The translations under genes were made by a program, and so were the position numbers. A stretch of DNA of 48,456 nt from an uncultured beta proteobacterium (GTDB lineage: Bacteria > Pseudomonadota > Gammaproteobacteria > Burkholderiales > Burkholderiaceae_C). Positions 26,851-35,848 of this stretch are shown here, piece after piece. Numbering within the stretch: position 1 is the first letter of the stretch; each line of letters opens with the position of its first letter. The stretch covers positions 1 to 48,456 of the forward strand of contig CAILAY010000185.1 in assembly GCA_903832285.1 (NCBI GenBank), written 5' to 3'. The notes beneath the pieces are model-generated. The model searched no databases. It was not told the DNA's origin and worked only from the letters and a program-made list of their open reading frames with translations.

Positions 26851-26983
26851 GGACAGAGCAGGTTATTGGGGTCAGACGCCAATTTGGCAAAGCCCCAAGT
26901 CCACGCTGCGGCGCAGAGCGCCACACGCTGCGGGGAGCCGAAGGCTCGGCGAATTTTGACTCTGACCCCAAAAACCTCTGTCC
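26851..26983. repeat. inverted-repeat element, ~133 bp (REP/MITE-like)
   Basis: The left end begins GGACAGAG, then GGTTATTGGGGTCAGA, and continues to AATTTGGC. The right end, read in reverse complement, has GGACAGAGG, then TTTTTGGGGTCAGA and AAAATTCGCC. The ends match over roughly 35 bases with a two-base gap and a few mismatches. About 60 bp of GC-rich sequence lies between. No coding capacity. It sits between the stop of the KTSC gene and the stop of the ferredoxin gene. Confidence 0.7.
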
Positions 26984-26992
26984 CGCAAGGTT

Positions 26993-27310
<318 letters not shown>

Positions 27311-27325
27311 TTAATCCCTGATTGA

Positions 27326-28276
27326 ATGAGCGTCTTTCTCCTCAAACGATTCGCCACCCTGCTGGCCACGCTCGCCGGAGCTTCGGCCTTGATCTTTTGG
27401 GTGCTCGAAGTGCTTCCAGGCAATGCCGCACAGATGCAGATGGGCCCGGACGCGTCGGCCCAGGCGGTGCAGGCGCTGGCGGCGCAGTTGGGGCTGGACC
27501 GCCCGCCGCTGGAGCGCTATCTGCACTGGATCCGCGGCCTGCTCCAGGGCGACCTGGGACTAAGTTATGCCTACAGCACACCTGTGGCCGATCTGGTGTG
27601 GGAACGCCTGCAGGTCACCGTGCCGCTGGCCCTGATGGCCATGGTTCTGACCACCGTCATCGCGCTGGCGGTGGGTGTGTACGCGGCGGCGCGGCACAAC
27701 CAGTTGGGCGACGTGGGCGCCATGACGCTGGCACAGATCGGCATGGCGATCCCCAATTTCTGGTTTGCGATTCTGCTGATCCTGCTGCTCTCGGTGCAGT
27801 TGCAGTGGTTCCATGCCGGCGGCTTCTCCGGCTGGAGCGATGACCCCGGGGAAGCCTTGAAATCACTGCTACTGCCTGCGCTGTCTCTGGCGGTGGTGCA
27901 GGCCGCGATCCTGGCGCGCATCACGCGCTCGGCCGTGCTGGAGGTGATGCACGAAGATTTTGTTCGCACCGCGCGCGCCAAAGGTCTGTCGCGCCGCGCC
28001 ACCCTGTGGCGCCATGTGCTGCGCAACGCACTGATACCCGTGGTCACAGTCATGGGTTTGCAATTCGCGAATCTTCTGGCAGGCACGATTGTGGTGGAAA
28101 AGGTGTTTTATTTGCCCGGCCTGGGAAGACTTGTCTTTGAATCGGTTTCGAACCGGGATTTGATCGTGGTGCGCAACTGTGTGATGCTGCTGGCAGCAAT
28201 GGTGGTGGTGGTGAACTTTGTCGTCGATGTGCTGTACGCGGTGATCGATCCGCGCATCAAGACCGGTCGCGGCTGA
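27326..28276 (+). CDS. peptide/nickel-type ABC transporter permease (DppB-like)
   Basis: A 316-residue inner-membrane protein with about six transmembrane segments. It starts with the DppB/OppB N-terminus (VFLLKRFATLLATL) and carries the EAA-like loop VRTARAKGLSRR that contacts the ATPase. It is first of four genes with spacings of 4, 9 and -4 bp, hence one operon. Substrate cannot be read from the permease; peptides, nickel and glutathione are all transported by this class. Confidence 0.92.
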   Translation: MSVFLLKRFATLLATLAGASALIFWVLEVLPGNAAQMQMGPDASAQAVQALAAQLGLDRPPLERYLHWIRGLLQGDLGLSYAYSTPVADLVWERLQVTVPLALMAMVLTTVIALAVGVYAAARHNQLGDVGAMTLAQIGMAIPNFWFAILLILLLSVQLQWFHAGGFSGWSDDPGEALKSLLLPALSLAVVQAAILARITRSAVLEVMHEDFVRTARAKGLSRRATLWRHVLRNALIPVVTVMGLQFANLLAGTIVVEKVFYLPGLGRLVFESVSNRDLIVVRNCVMLLAAMVVVVNFVVDVLYAVIDPRIKTGRG

Positions 28277-28280
28277 ACCC

Positions 28281-29135
28281 ATGGCAGGTGCTTCCAGACC
28301 CATCAGTCGATCGACCCACCCGTGGCGCCACCCCAGCTTGGTGCTGGGCGCCGTGCTCAGCTTGCTGCTGGTTGCGGCAGCGCTGCTGTCACTCTTCTGG
28401 ACACCCTGGCCGGTGTATGAAGTGGACCTGGCGCTGAAGCTGCAGCTACCGTCGACCAGCCACTGGCTGGGCACTGATCCGCTGGGTCGCGACGTGGTAT
28501 CGCTGTTGTTGGTCGGTGCCGGAAATTCCATCCTCGTGGGCGTGATCGCGGTTGGAATCGGTCTCACCGTGGGCAGCGTTTTTGGTCTTCTTGCAGCGAC
28601 GCGTGGTGGCTGGGTGGAGGAGCTCATCATGCGGCTGGCGGACTTCACTTTTGCCTTTCCCGCCATACTGTCGGCGATCATGCTGGCGGCGGTGTTTGGC
28701 GCCGGCATCGTCACCTCCATCGTCGCCATCGGCATCTTCAACATTCCCGCATTTGCGCGTATCACCCGTGCCTCGGCGAATGCGGTTTTGGCGCGCGAAT
28801 ATGTGCTGGCGGCGCGCGCCAGCGGCAAAGGTCCGTGGCGCATCACGATGGAACATGTGTTGCCCAACATCATGTCGGTGCTGATCGTGCAGGCCACGAC
28901 CCAGTTCGCCATCGCCATCCTTGCCGAAGCGGCGCTGTCGTATCTGGGACTGGGTACCCAGCCGCCGCAGCCGTCATGGGGCCGCATGCTGAGCGAGGCC
29001 CAGACACTGCTGTTTGAAGCGCCGCGGCTGGCCGTGTTCCCCGGCGTGGCGATCGCGCTGGCAGTGATGGGTTTGAACCTTCTGGGCGACGGTCTGCGCG
29101 ACGTGCTTGACCCGCGCCTGATGCGGCGTCGCTGA
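28281..29135 (+). CDS. peptide/nickel-type ABC transporter permease (DppC-like)
   Basis: A 284-residue permease partner of the preceding gene. The N-terminal membrane segment is followed by the DppC-type periplasmic stretch SHWLGTDPLGRDVVS and five further segments. The coupling loop reads YVLAARASGKGPWR. The C-terminal GDGLRDVLDPRLMRR is typical of DppC. Confidence 0.92.
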   Translation: MAGASRPISRSTHPWRHPSLVLGAVLSLLLVAAALLSLFWTPWPVYEVDLALKLQLPSTSHWLGTDPLGRDVVSLLLVGAGNSILVGVIAVGIGLTVGSVFGLLAATRGGWVEELIMRLADFTFAFPAILSAIMLAAVFGAGIVTSIVAIGIFNIPAFARITRASANAVLAREYVLAARASGKGPWRITMEHVLPNIMSVLIVQATTQFAIAILAEAALSYLGLGTQPPQPSWGRMLSEAQTLLFEAPRLAVFPGVAIALAVMGLNLLGDGLRDVLDPRLMRRR

Positions 29136-29144
29136 GGGAATTCG

Positions 29145-30131
29145 ATGGCGCTACTCGAAGTCCTGGACCTCAACATCCAACTGCACATGCATCGTGGCCC
29201 GGTGCGTGCTGTGCGGAACTTGAGCTTTGCATTGGAGCGTGGCCAGACCGTGGGCCTGGTGGGCGAATCGGGTTGTGGCAAGTCCCTCACAGCGCTGGCG
29301 CTCATGGGACTGTTGCCCGAACAGGCCGGTGTCACGGGCAGCATCCGACTGAATGGACAGGAGCTGCTCGGGATGCCGGAAGCTCAGATGTGCGGCATTC
29401 GCGGCGACCGCATCGCGATGGTTTTTCAGGAGCCGATGACGGCATTGAATCCGGTACACAGCATTGGGGATCAGGTCGCGGAGCCGTTGCATTTGCACCG
29501 CGGGCTGTCGCTGTCAGCGTCGAGAGCGCAGGCGATTCGCTTGCTTGAGCGCGTCGGCATCGCCGATGCGGCGCGGCGCTTTGACGCCTATCCGCATCAG
29601 TTCTCCGGTGGCCAGCGCCAACGCATCACGATCGCCATGGCGCTGGCCTGTGAGCCCGATCTGCTGATCGCGGACGAACCCACCACGGCGCTCGACGTGA
29701 CGCTGCAAAAGCAGATCCTGAATCTCATCCGGGATCTGGTGCAGGAGCGCGGCATGGCCCTGCTGCTGATCTCGCACGACCTGGGTGTGGTCGCGCAAAA
29801 CGTGGCACATATGCTGGTGATGTACGGCGGATGCGTGGTGGAAGGCGGGCCCACGCGCGATGTCTTTGCCCACATGGCCCACCCCTATACGCGCGGCCTG
29901 CTGGCGGCCCGGCCGCGCCTTGGCGCAACACCTGGAACGCGTCTGGCGACCATCCCCGGTGCCGTGCCCGAGTTGGCGGATCTGCCTGCGGGCTGCCCGT
30001 TCGCCGGGCGTTGCGCGTTTGCCATCGACGCCTGCGCGCAAAACTTCCCATCCGCCGTCACGATTAACGGCGAGCACCGGGCACGCTGCAGCCGACTCGA
30101 TGCCATTGACTCACGGGCGGTGAGCGCATGA
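29145..30131 (+). CDS. peptide ABC transporter ATPase (DppD-like)
   Basis: A 328-residue ATP-binding subunit with Walker [12 protein letters not shown] signature SGGQRQR and Walker [13 protein letters not shown]. The C-terminal oligopeptide/dipeptide extension has clustered cysteines ([15 protein letters not shown] and a later ARC), the site reported to hold an iron-sulfur cluster in some DppD proteins. Its stop overlaps the next start by four bases. Confidence 0.93.
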   Translation: MALLEVLDLNIQLHMHRGPVRAVRNLSFALERGQTVGLVGESGCGKSLTALALMGLLPEQAGVTGSIRLNGQELLGMPEAQMCGIRGDRIAMVFQEPMTALNPVHSIGDQVAEPLHLHRGLSLSASRAQAIRLLERVGIADAARRFDAYPHQFSGGQRQRITIAMALACEPDLLIADEPTTALDVTLQKQILNLIRDLVQERGMALLLISHDLGVVAQNVAHMLVMYGGCVVEGGPTRDVFAHMAHPYTRGLLAARPRLGATPGTRLATIPGAVPELADLPAGCPFAGRCAFAIDACAQNFPSAVTINGEHRARCSRLDAIDSRAVSA

Positions 30132-30931
30132 CCCATCCCCTGTTGGAAGTGCGCGACCTCGTTCGGCACTACCCGCTACCCCGGAAAAATCTTTGGGGAC
30201 CTGTGCCCGTTGCGCAGGCGCTCAACGGCGTGAGCTTCTCATTGACCCGCGGCTGCAACCTGGGGTTGGTAGGCGAATCAGGGTCGGGCAAATCAACGCT
30301 GGCGCGGCTGGTGATGGCGCTGGACCGACCGACTTCGGGCAGCGTGCACCTGCTCGGGCGCGACCTGCATCGGTTGAACCCGGCGCAACTGCAAACTGCA
30401 CGGCGTGATCTTCAAATGGTGTTTCAGGATCCGTACGGTTCGCTCGACCCCAGACAAAAGGTCGCGCGCATCGTGGCCGAACCGCTCGCCGCGCGGGGTG
30501 CGACCAGCATCGCAGAGCAGCGCGAACGCGCGGCCGAAATGCTGGGTTTTGTCGGCTTGAACACGAGCGACCTGGACAAGTACCCACATGAGTTTTCGGG
30601 CGGCCAGCGCCAGCGCGTGGCGATGGCGCGCGCGCTCATCTGCCGCCCCCAGTTGATTGTTGCCGACGAACCCCTGAGCGCACTGGACGTGTCGGTGCAG
30701 GCGCAGGTCATCAACCTGATGCAGGACCTGGCGCAGGAGTTTGGCATCACCTATCTGCTCATCAGCCACGACCTGGCAGTGGTGAGCCACCTGTGTCAGG
30801 ACGTTGTCGTCATGCACCAGGGCCGCATCGTCGAGCAGGGGCCGCCGCAGCGTTTGTTCAGCACGCCACAGCACGAGTACACGCGCACGCTTGTGGCCGC
30901 GGTGCCCAGGGCGGAGCCACCCACAGCCTGA
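30128..30931 (+). CDS. peptide ABC transporter ATPase (DppF-like)
   Basis: A 267-residue second ATPase with Walker A GESGSGKS, signature SGGQRQRVAMARAL and Walker B IVADEPLSALD. It pairs with the DppD-like ATPase as a heterodimer. It is shorter than typical DppF because the C-terminal Cys-containing extension is missing. The operon ends here without a substrate-binding protein gene. Confidence 0.92.
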   Translation: MTHPLLEVRDLVRHYPLPRKNLWGPVPVAQALNGVSFSLTRGCNLGLVGESGSGKSTLARLVMALDRPTSGSVHLLGRDLHRLNPAQLQTARRDLQMVFQDPYGSLDPRQKVARIVAEPLAARGATSIAEQRERAAEMLGFVGLNTSDLDKYPHEFSGGQRQRVAMARALICRPQLIVADEPLSALDVSVQAQVINLMQDLAQEFGITYLLISHDLAVVSHLCQDVVVMHQGRIVEQGPPQRLFSTPQHEYTRTLVAAVPRAEPPTA

Positions 30932-31091
30932 CTTTCATGCTTCGGCAGCGACAGCGACAGCGCTGATCAGCTGAGGTTCGGGTCCCAAAAATCCCTGCAT
31001 GCGCAGCGGGTTTCGGTTGCACTCCTTCACATTTGAAACACCGTTTTGAACACTTGCGCCAGCGGTCCCGTGCAAGAATTGCCTCAAGCCA

Positions 31092-32198
31092 ATGCAGGGT
31101 TTGAATCGGCATTGCGGCAGCCCGTTTGTGGTCGCAGATGTCGTGACAGCAGGCGCACAGTTTCACCCTCCTTTTTCCGGAAATCCATTGCCTGCCATGT
31201 TCGGCCTTTCAAGTCAGATTGTTCCAGCCCATGCGGGCGCATCGGGTGTGCCTGCGCCCGGTTCGGGCGGGGGCTGGATGAAGCGCGAAGAAGCGATCAT
31301 GGGCACGGCCATCAGCGTCGGGCTTTGGAGCGCCGATAGGCGCGCGGGCGAATCTGCAATTGATGCTGTGATGGCCGAGATGCATCGCATCGACCACGCC
31401 ATGAGCCCGCACAAACCCGAATCCGAACTGTCGCGCATCAACCGCGAAGCCGGATTTTCTGCCGTACCCCTCACGCCCGAGATGACCCGCCTGCTGCTGC
31501 GTGCGGACCAGTTCTCGCAACTTACGCAAGGCGCATTCGACATCACCTACGCCGCCGTGGGCCGCCTCTATGACTACCGCGCCGGGATTCGTCCCGACGC
31601 CGCCCAACTGGCAATCGCGCGCGCTGCCGTTGGCTACCGTTATCTGCAGCTGGATGCAAACGCCCAGACCGTGCGCTTCACCCGGCAGGGCATGTGCATC
31701 GACCTGGGGGGCTTTGCCAAGGGCCATGCCGTGGACAACGCGACGGCCCTGCTGCGCCAACGCGGCATTGAGCACGCGATCGTCAGCGCGGGCGGCGACT
31801 CCCGCGTGATCGGAGACCGCCGCGGTCGGCCCTGGACCATCGGCATTCGCGACCCCAGGCGTGCGGGCGAGATGGTCGCGGTGCTGCCGCTGCAAGACGC
31901 CTCGATTTCGACCTCGGGCGACTACGAGCGCTACTTCGACGCGGACGGGCAGCGCTTTCACCACCTGATCGATCCGGCCACCGGGTGCTCGCCCAGCAGT
32001 CTGCAAAGCGTGAGCATCCTCGCCGACGACGGTCTCACGTGCGAAGCGCTGTCCAAGGCGGTTTTCATTCTGGGTCTGGAGCGGGGCATGCGCCTGATCG
32101 ATGCACAGACCCATGTGGACGCCGTGGTGGTGGATGCGCAGGGCGCGCTCCACTATTCATCCGGCCTCATGGCTCCCGGCGTCGGCGTGCAGCATTGA
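31092..32198 (+). CDS. FAD:protein FMN transferase (ApbE family)
   Basis: Transfers FMN from FAD onto Thr/Ser of periplasmic proteins, covalently. Family motifs: EEAIMGTAISV, MSPHKPESELSRIN, the core CIDLGGFAKGHAVD, VSAGGDSRV and the metal/FAD site YFDADGQRFHHLIDPATG. The maximal frame has 368 residues, but the first ~60 lack a signal peptide and homology begins around 31278. Starts at 31197 (ATG) or 31278 (ATG after GGGGG) are possible, so cytoplasmic or periplasmic location is undecided. It heads the 17-kb operon; the HzsA-like gene follows 40 bp later. Confidence 0.9.
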   Translation: MQGLNRHCGSPFVVADVVTAGAQFHPPFSGNPLPAMFGLSSQIVPAHAGASGVPAPGSGGGWMKREEAIMGTAISVGLWSADRRAGESAIDAVMAEMHRIDHAMSPHKPESELSRINREAGFSAVPLTPEMTRLLLRADQFSQLTQGAFDITYAAVGRLYDYRAGIRPDAAQLAIARAAVGYRYLQLDANAQTVRFTRQGMCIDLGGFAKGHAVDNATALLRQRGIEHAIVSAGGDSRVIGDRRGRPWTIGIRDPRRAGEMVAVLPLQDASISTSGDYERYFDADGQRFHHLIDPATGCSPSSLQSVSILADDGLTCEALSKAVFILGLERGMRLIDAQTHVDAVVVDAQGALHYSSGLMAPGVGVQH

Positions 32199-32238
32199 AG
32201 CGGCGCGCATGACCGATGACATCCTTGAGGAGATACGC

Positions 32239-35226
32239 ATGAGCCATCTTTGGACCCTCGTCCGCTGGGCAGCAGCGAGCGCCGCCTGGGCAACGCTTGC
32301 CGCCTGCAGCAACACCAGCAGTGATTCTGCAGCGGGATCACTCCAGGGCGATGTCCCCATTGCCTACGCCATGCGCGCGAACACCATTCGCGCCAATCCC
32401 ACCAATGGCGCCCCCACAGCACCCGGCGGTGATCTCATCGTTCGCGCCAAATCTTCCCCGAGCGCGGCTGAACACAACCTCACGGCACAGTTCACGCAAG
32501 GTGTGGGCGATGTATCCGGGCCCGACGTTTCCTACGATGGAAAGAAGATCATCTTTTCGATGAACTGCCCGGCCTCGAACACTTCCACCATAGCCGGGCA
32601 ACCCGCGTGCACCGGGCGCTGGAACATCTGGGAATACGACATGAGCGTGGGCGGCCTCACGGGAGGAACGTATCGCCGGCTCACCAGTTCGAACAGCTCC
32701 GATGACGTCGATCCGAGCTATCTTCCAGGCGGTGCGGGCGTGGTCTTCACCTCCAACCGGCAGACGCTGTCGAGCGTCAACCAGGCGCTGGGCCACAGCT
32801 ATTTCGCACTGGACGAATACGAGCGCGAACGCGTTTTCAATCTGCACACCGTGGCCGCCGACGGCAGTCAGATTCAGCAGATCTCGGTCAATCAAAGCCA
32901 CGATCGCAGCCCCGTGGTGCGACCCAATGGCGACATCATGTTCTCGCGCTGGGATCACGTCGGCGGGCGCAACCACTTCAAGGTATTCACCGTGCGTCCC
33001 GACGGCACCAACCTGTTTGTGCTCTACGGCGCCCACAGTTCGGGCAACAGCTTTTTGCATCCGCGGGACATGGATCCCGGCGGCAAATACCAGGGTTTCC
33101 TGACGACCGATTTGATGCCCTTGTCGCGCACCCACGAAGGCGGTGCACTGATGTTCATCGATGCGGCGAACTACTCGGAGGAAAACACACCGGTGAATCC
33201 CAACGTGCCAGCGGTCGGTGGACAGCAACAGGCAACGATGCAAGCGCTGAACTATGGCACGGGGCTGTCGCCGTACGGGCGCATCACCACGCCCTATCCA
33301 TTGTGGGATGGCAGCAATCGCATTCTGCTGAGCTATACGCCGTGCGAAGTCACACGGTCCGGCGTGGTCGTGGCCTGTGCCACATTGAGCGCGGCGGAGA
33401 TCACTCGCCTGACCGACTCCTCGCGACTGGTGGCCGCGGTGCAGGCCGACACGTTGCAAGACAACGTCGCACCAACCTATGCCGTCTACATGTTCGATCC
33501 GGCACAGCAAACGATGCTGAACGTTGCGTCGCCGCCAGCGGGCTTCATGTATACCCACCCTGTGGCCCTGATGGCACGCACCGAACCCAATGCCTTCAGC
33601 GCCAGCGTGCCCGACGCCGCGCTCGCGGCGCTTGGCATGGGACTGCTCGAAGTGCGCAGCGTCTACGACACTGATGCGCTCGGACGCATGGGCGACCCGG
33701 TGCTCAGCCCGGCCGATCTGGCGCCGGGCTGCGCCACCGCCATTGCCAAAACCACACCCACCGATCCGCTGGACACGCGGTCGCAGGTGGCAGATTTGCT
33801 GCGCATCAAGGACCCCGCGAACCCGGCCTATGGCTGTGCGCCGGTGCGGTTCCTGCGCGTCATGCGGGCCATCGCGCCACCGTCGGGAACCACCGGCACC
33901 CGCAGCGCGATCGGCAATACCGATTTCGAAATGCAGCAGGTCCTGGGCTACGCGCCGATCGAACCCGACGGCTCCTTCAAGCTCACCCTGCCCGCCGACA
34001 CACCCATTGCCCTGGCCGTGATCGACGCACAAGGCCGCGCATTCCAGACCCACACCAACTGGATTCAGGTGCGCCCGGGCGAGCACCGCACCTGCGACGG
34101 CTGTCACAGCCCGCGCCGCGGCGGTGCGCTGAATTCGGGAGCCGTGGTTGACACCCAGCCGGCGGCGCTGCTGCCGGCGATGGCCGGCGCGCACCAGTCC
34201 GGCGAAACCATGGCAGCTACGCGCACGCGCCTCAATCCCGCCGCCCTGTTGATCAGCCCTGACCCCCTCTTCACCGACATCTGGGCGGACACGAGCCAAC
34301 CCGGCGTCACGGCCAAGGCATCGATCTCCCTGCTCTACAGCGGCAACGTCAATCCGGCCAGCGATCTGGTCACGCCTGCGCCCGTGAACGGCATCATCAA
34401 TTACCCGGATCACATCCAGCCACTGTGGACACGCAACCGCGGCCTGATGACTTGCACGTCCTGCCACACCGACCCCGGCAAGCTCGATCTGGGTGCGACC
34501 ACGGCCGGAACCGGCCGCATGGATTCGTACGAGAAATTGACGCTCGGCAATCCCCTGCTCGACCCGACTACCGGCCTGCCGTTGATCGCAGTTGACAATG
34601 GTGTCGCGGTGATCCGTCGCGGCCCGGCGCGGGTCAACACCATGGCGAGTGAAGGCGAGGCCCTCGGTCTGGCACGCTCCAGCCGACTGGTGGAAGTTCT
34701 TTCAGGCCAGACCCTCCTGACAACCAGCACAGCGCAGCAGGCTTTCCCGAATCCGCCGGCATCCGCGCCCAACCACGCGAGCATGCTCAATGCCGCCGAG
34801 ATGCGTCTGATCGCAGAGTGGGTAGACACCGGTAGCAAGTACTACAACGACCCGTTTGCCAGCGCCAACGGCATGCGCACGGTCACGGGACTGAGCCAGG
34901 CCACGTTCACGGCCCAGGTCTTCCCGATCCTGCGCTCAACCTGCGCGGCCCTGTGCCATCAGGCCACGGGCAGCAGCAGTTCGCCCATCCCGCCCGGCAC
35001 ATCGTTCTCCAACAACCACTTCGTGCTGACGGGTGACCCCGTCGGTGACTACAACGTGACGCTCACGATGATCAACAACGCCTGCGTGCCGGCGTCCAAC
35101 TACCTGCTGAGCAAGCCGTCCACGATTCCCCACCCGATCAATGCCGCGGGTGCTGCCGGCGCCGTGCTGCCGGTGGGCAGCGCGGACTACAACACCATCG
35201 CCAGTTGGATCGCCACAGGATGTTGA
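32239..35226 (+). CDS. HzsA-like lipoprotein with beta-propeller and c-haem motifs
   Basis: A 995-residue lipoprotein (lipobox LAAC, Cys23) preceded by GAGGAG. Residues ~60-600 have propeller repeats of WD40/PD40/TolB type (DVSYDGKKIIFSMN, DVDPSYLPGGAGVVFTSNR, GDIMFSRWDH) and resemble the hydrazine-synthase alpha subunit. The C-terminal third has two standard haem sites, C619xxCH623 and C739xxCH743, and one C902xxxCH907. The family name is by similarity to anammox HzsA; other hzs genes are absent, so hydrazine synthesis is not implied. Its role may be electron transfer or substrate binding at the outer membrane or cell surface. Confidence 0.82.
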   Translation: MSHLWTLVRWAAASAAWATLAACSNTSSDSAAGSLQGDVPIAYAMRANTIRANPTNGAPTAPGGDLIVRAKSSPSAAEHNLTAQFTQGVGDVSGPDVSYDGKKIIFSMNCPASNTSTIAGQPACTGRWNIWEYDMSVGGLTGGTYRRLTSSNSSDDVDPSYLPGGAGVVFTSNRQTLSSVNQALGHSYFALDEYERERVFNLHTVAADGSQIQQISVNQSHDRSPVVRPNGDIMFSRWDHVGGRNHFKVFTVRPDGTNLFVLYGAHSSGNSFLHPRDMDPGGKYQGFLTTDLMPLSRTHEGGALMFIDAANYSEENTPVNPNVPAVGGQQQATMQALNYGTGLSPYGRITTPYPLWDGSNRILLSYTPCEVTRSGVVVACATLSAAEITRLTDSSRLVAAVQADTLQDNVAPTYAVYMFDPAQQTMLNVASPPAGFMYTHPVALMARTEPNAFSASVPDAALAALGMGLLEVRSVYDTDALGRMGDPVLSPADLAPGCATAIAKTTPTDPLDTRSQVADLLRIKDPANPAYGCAPVRFLRVMRAIAPPSGTTGTRSAIGNTDFEMQQVLGYAPIEPDGSFKLTLPADTPIALAVIDAQGRAFQTHTNWIQVRPGEHRTCDGCHSPRRGGALNSGAVVDTQPAALLPAMAGAHQSGETMAATRTRLNPAALLISPDPLFTDIWADTSQPGVTAKASISLLYSGNVNPASDLVTPAPVNGIINYPDHIQPLWTRNRGLMTCTSCHTDPGKLDLGATTAGTGRMDSYEKLTLGNPLLDPTTGLPLIAVDNGVAVIRRGPARVNTMASEGEALGLARSSRLVEVLSGQTLLTTSTAQQAFPNPPASAPNHASMLNAAEMRLIAEWVDTGSKYYNDPFASANGMRTVTGLSQATFTAQVFPILRSTCAALCHQATGSSSSPIPPGTSFSNNHFVLTGDPVGDYNVTLTMINNACVPASNYLLSKPSTIPHPINAAGAAGAVLPVGSADYNTIASWIATGC

Positions 35227-35837
35227 AACGAATGAATCCCCTGCGCCTTCACCTCACGGCTGGACTGTTCACGTTGCTGGCCGCATGCGGCGGTTCCGGC
35301 TCGAACCCGCTGGGAAACCCCGCACTGGTCAACAATCCGCCGATCACGGGCGGGCAGAACCTGTCGTTTGTCTACTTTCAGAAATGCATCAACCCGATAT
35401 TCCTGGCGGCCTTGCCTGTCCCTGGTAACAGCGCGGGTGCGACCAACAGTTGCGCCAGTGCCGGATGTCATAACAACCTCACCGGCGCCGGGGGTGCTTT
35501 CCGCATCGTCCCCGAGGCCCTGCCGGTGGACATGAGTCTGGCATCCAACACGGCCGCGGCGATTCGCACCAGCGACATGTACAAGAATTTCTACTCGGCC
35601 CAAAGCGAAACCATCGTGGGCGACATCGCGCAAAGCCGCTTGCTGAACAAACCGCAATTGCTGGGCGTGCTGCACGGCGGCGGCCTCGTCTTCGCAAGCG
35701 CGACCGACGCCAACGTGCTCCTGCTTCAGTACTGGATCTCGCATCCCATGCCTGCCGGACAGGATGAGTTCAGCAGCGCCGCCAGCGCCCTGTTCACGCC
35801 AACCGATCCGGTTGCCGGAACCTGCAACTCCCACTAG
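35220..35837 (+). CDS. lipoprotein with CX4CH motif, hypothetical
   Basis: A 205-residue lipoprotein (lipobox LAAC, Cys23). Its only strong motif is C78-ASAG-CH (C78 to H84), an expanded haem-binding-like site similar to the C-terminal site of the preceding protein. The start ATG at 35220 overlaps the previous stop by seven bases; another ATG at 35232 would give the same lipobox. It is translationally linked to the HzsA-like gene, so they probably act together. Confidence 0.72.
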   Translation: MLKRMNPLRLHLTAGLFTLLAACGGSGSNPLGNPALVNNPPITGGQNLSFVYFQKCINPIFLAALPVPGNSAGATNSCASAGCHNNLTGAGGAFRIVPEALPVDMSLASNTAAAIRTSDMYKNFYSAQSETIVGDIAQSRLLNKPQLLGVLHGGGLVFASATDANVLLLQYWISHPMPAGQDEFSSAASALFTPTDPVAGTCNSH

Positions 35838-35848
35838 AGCCGACTGCC

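Noticed and set aside
27869..29344. 491-codon open frame on the minus strand
   Set aside because: Antisense to the two permease genes and ATPase start; Ser/Arg/Thr-rich shadow composition, no recognisable motif.
30932..31091. Promoter or terminator in the gap between the ABC importer and the ApbE gene
   Set aside because: A promoter is expected here, but I see no hexamer pair with proper spacing and no hairpin with T-tract; TTGAAC near 31046 has no matching -10.
32338..34467. 709-codon open frame on the minus strand
   Set aside because: Fully antisense to the HzsA-like gene, which has lipobox, haem motifs and a ribosome site. The antisense frame is low-complexity His/Arg/Gly-rich, as expected from GC-rich shadow frames.
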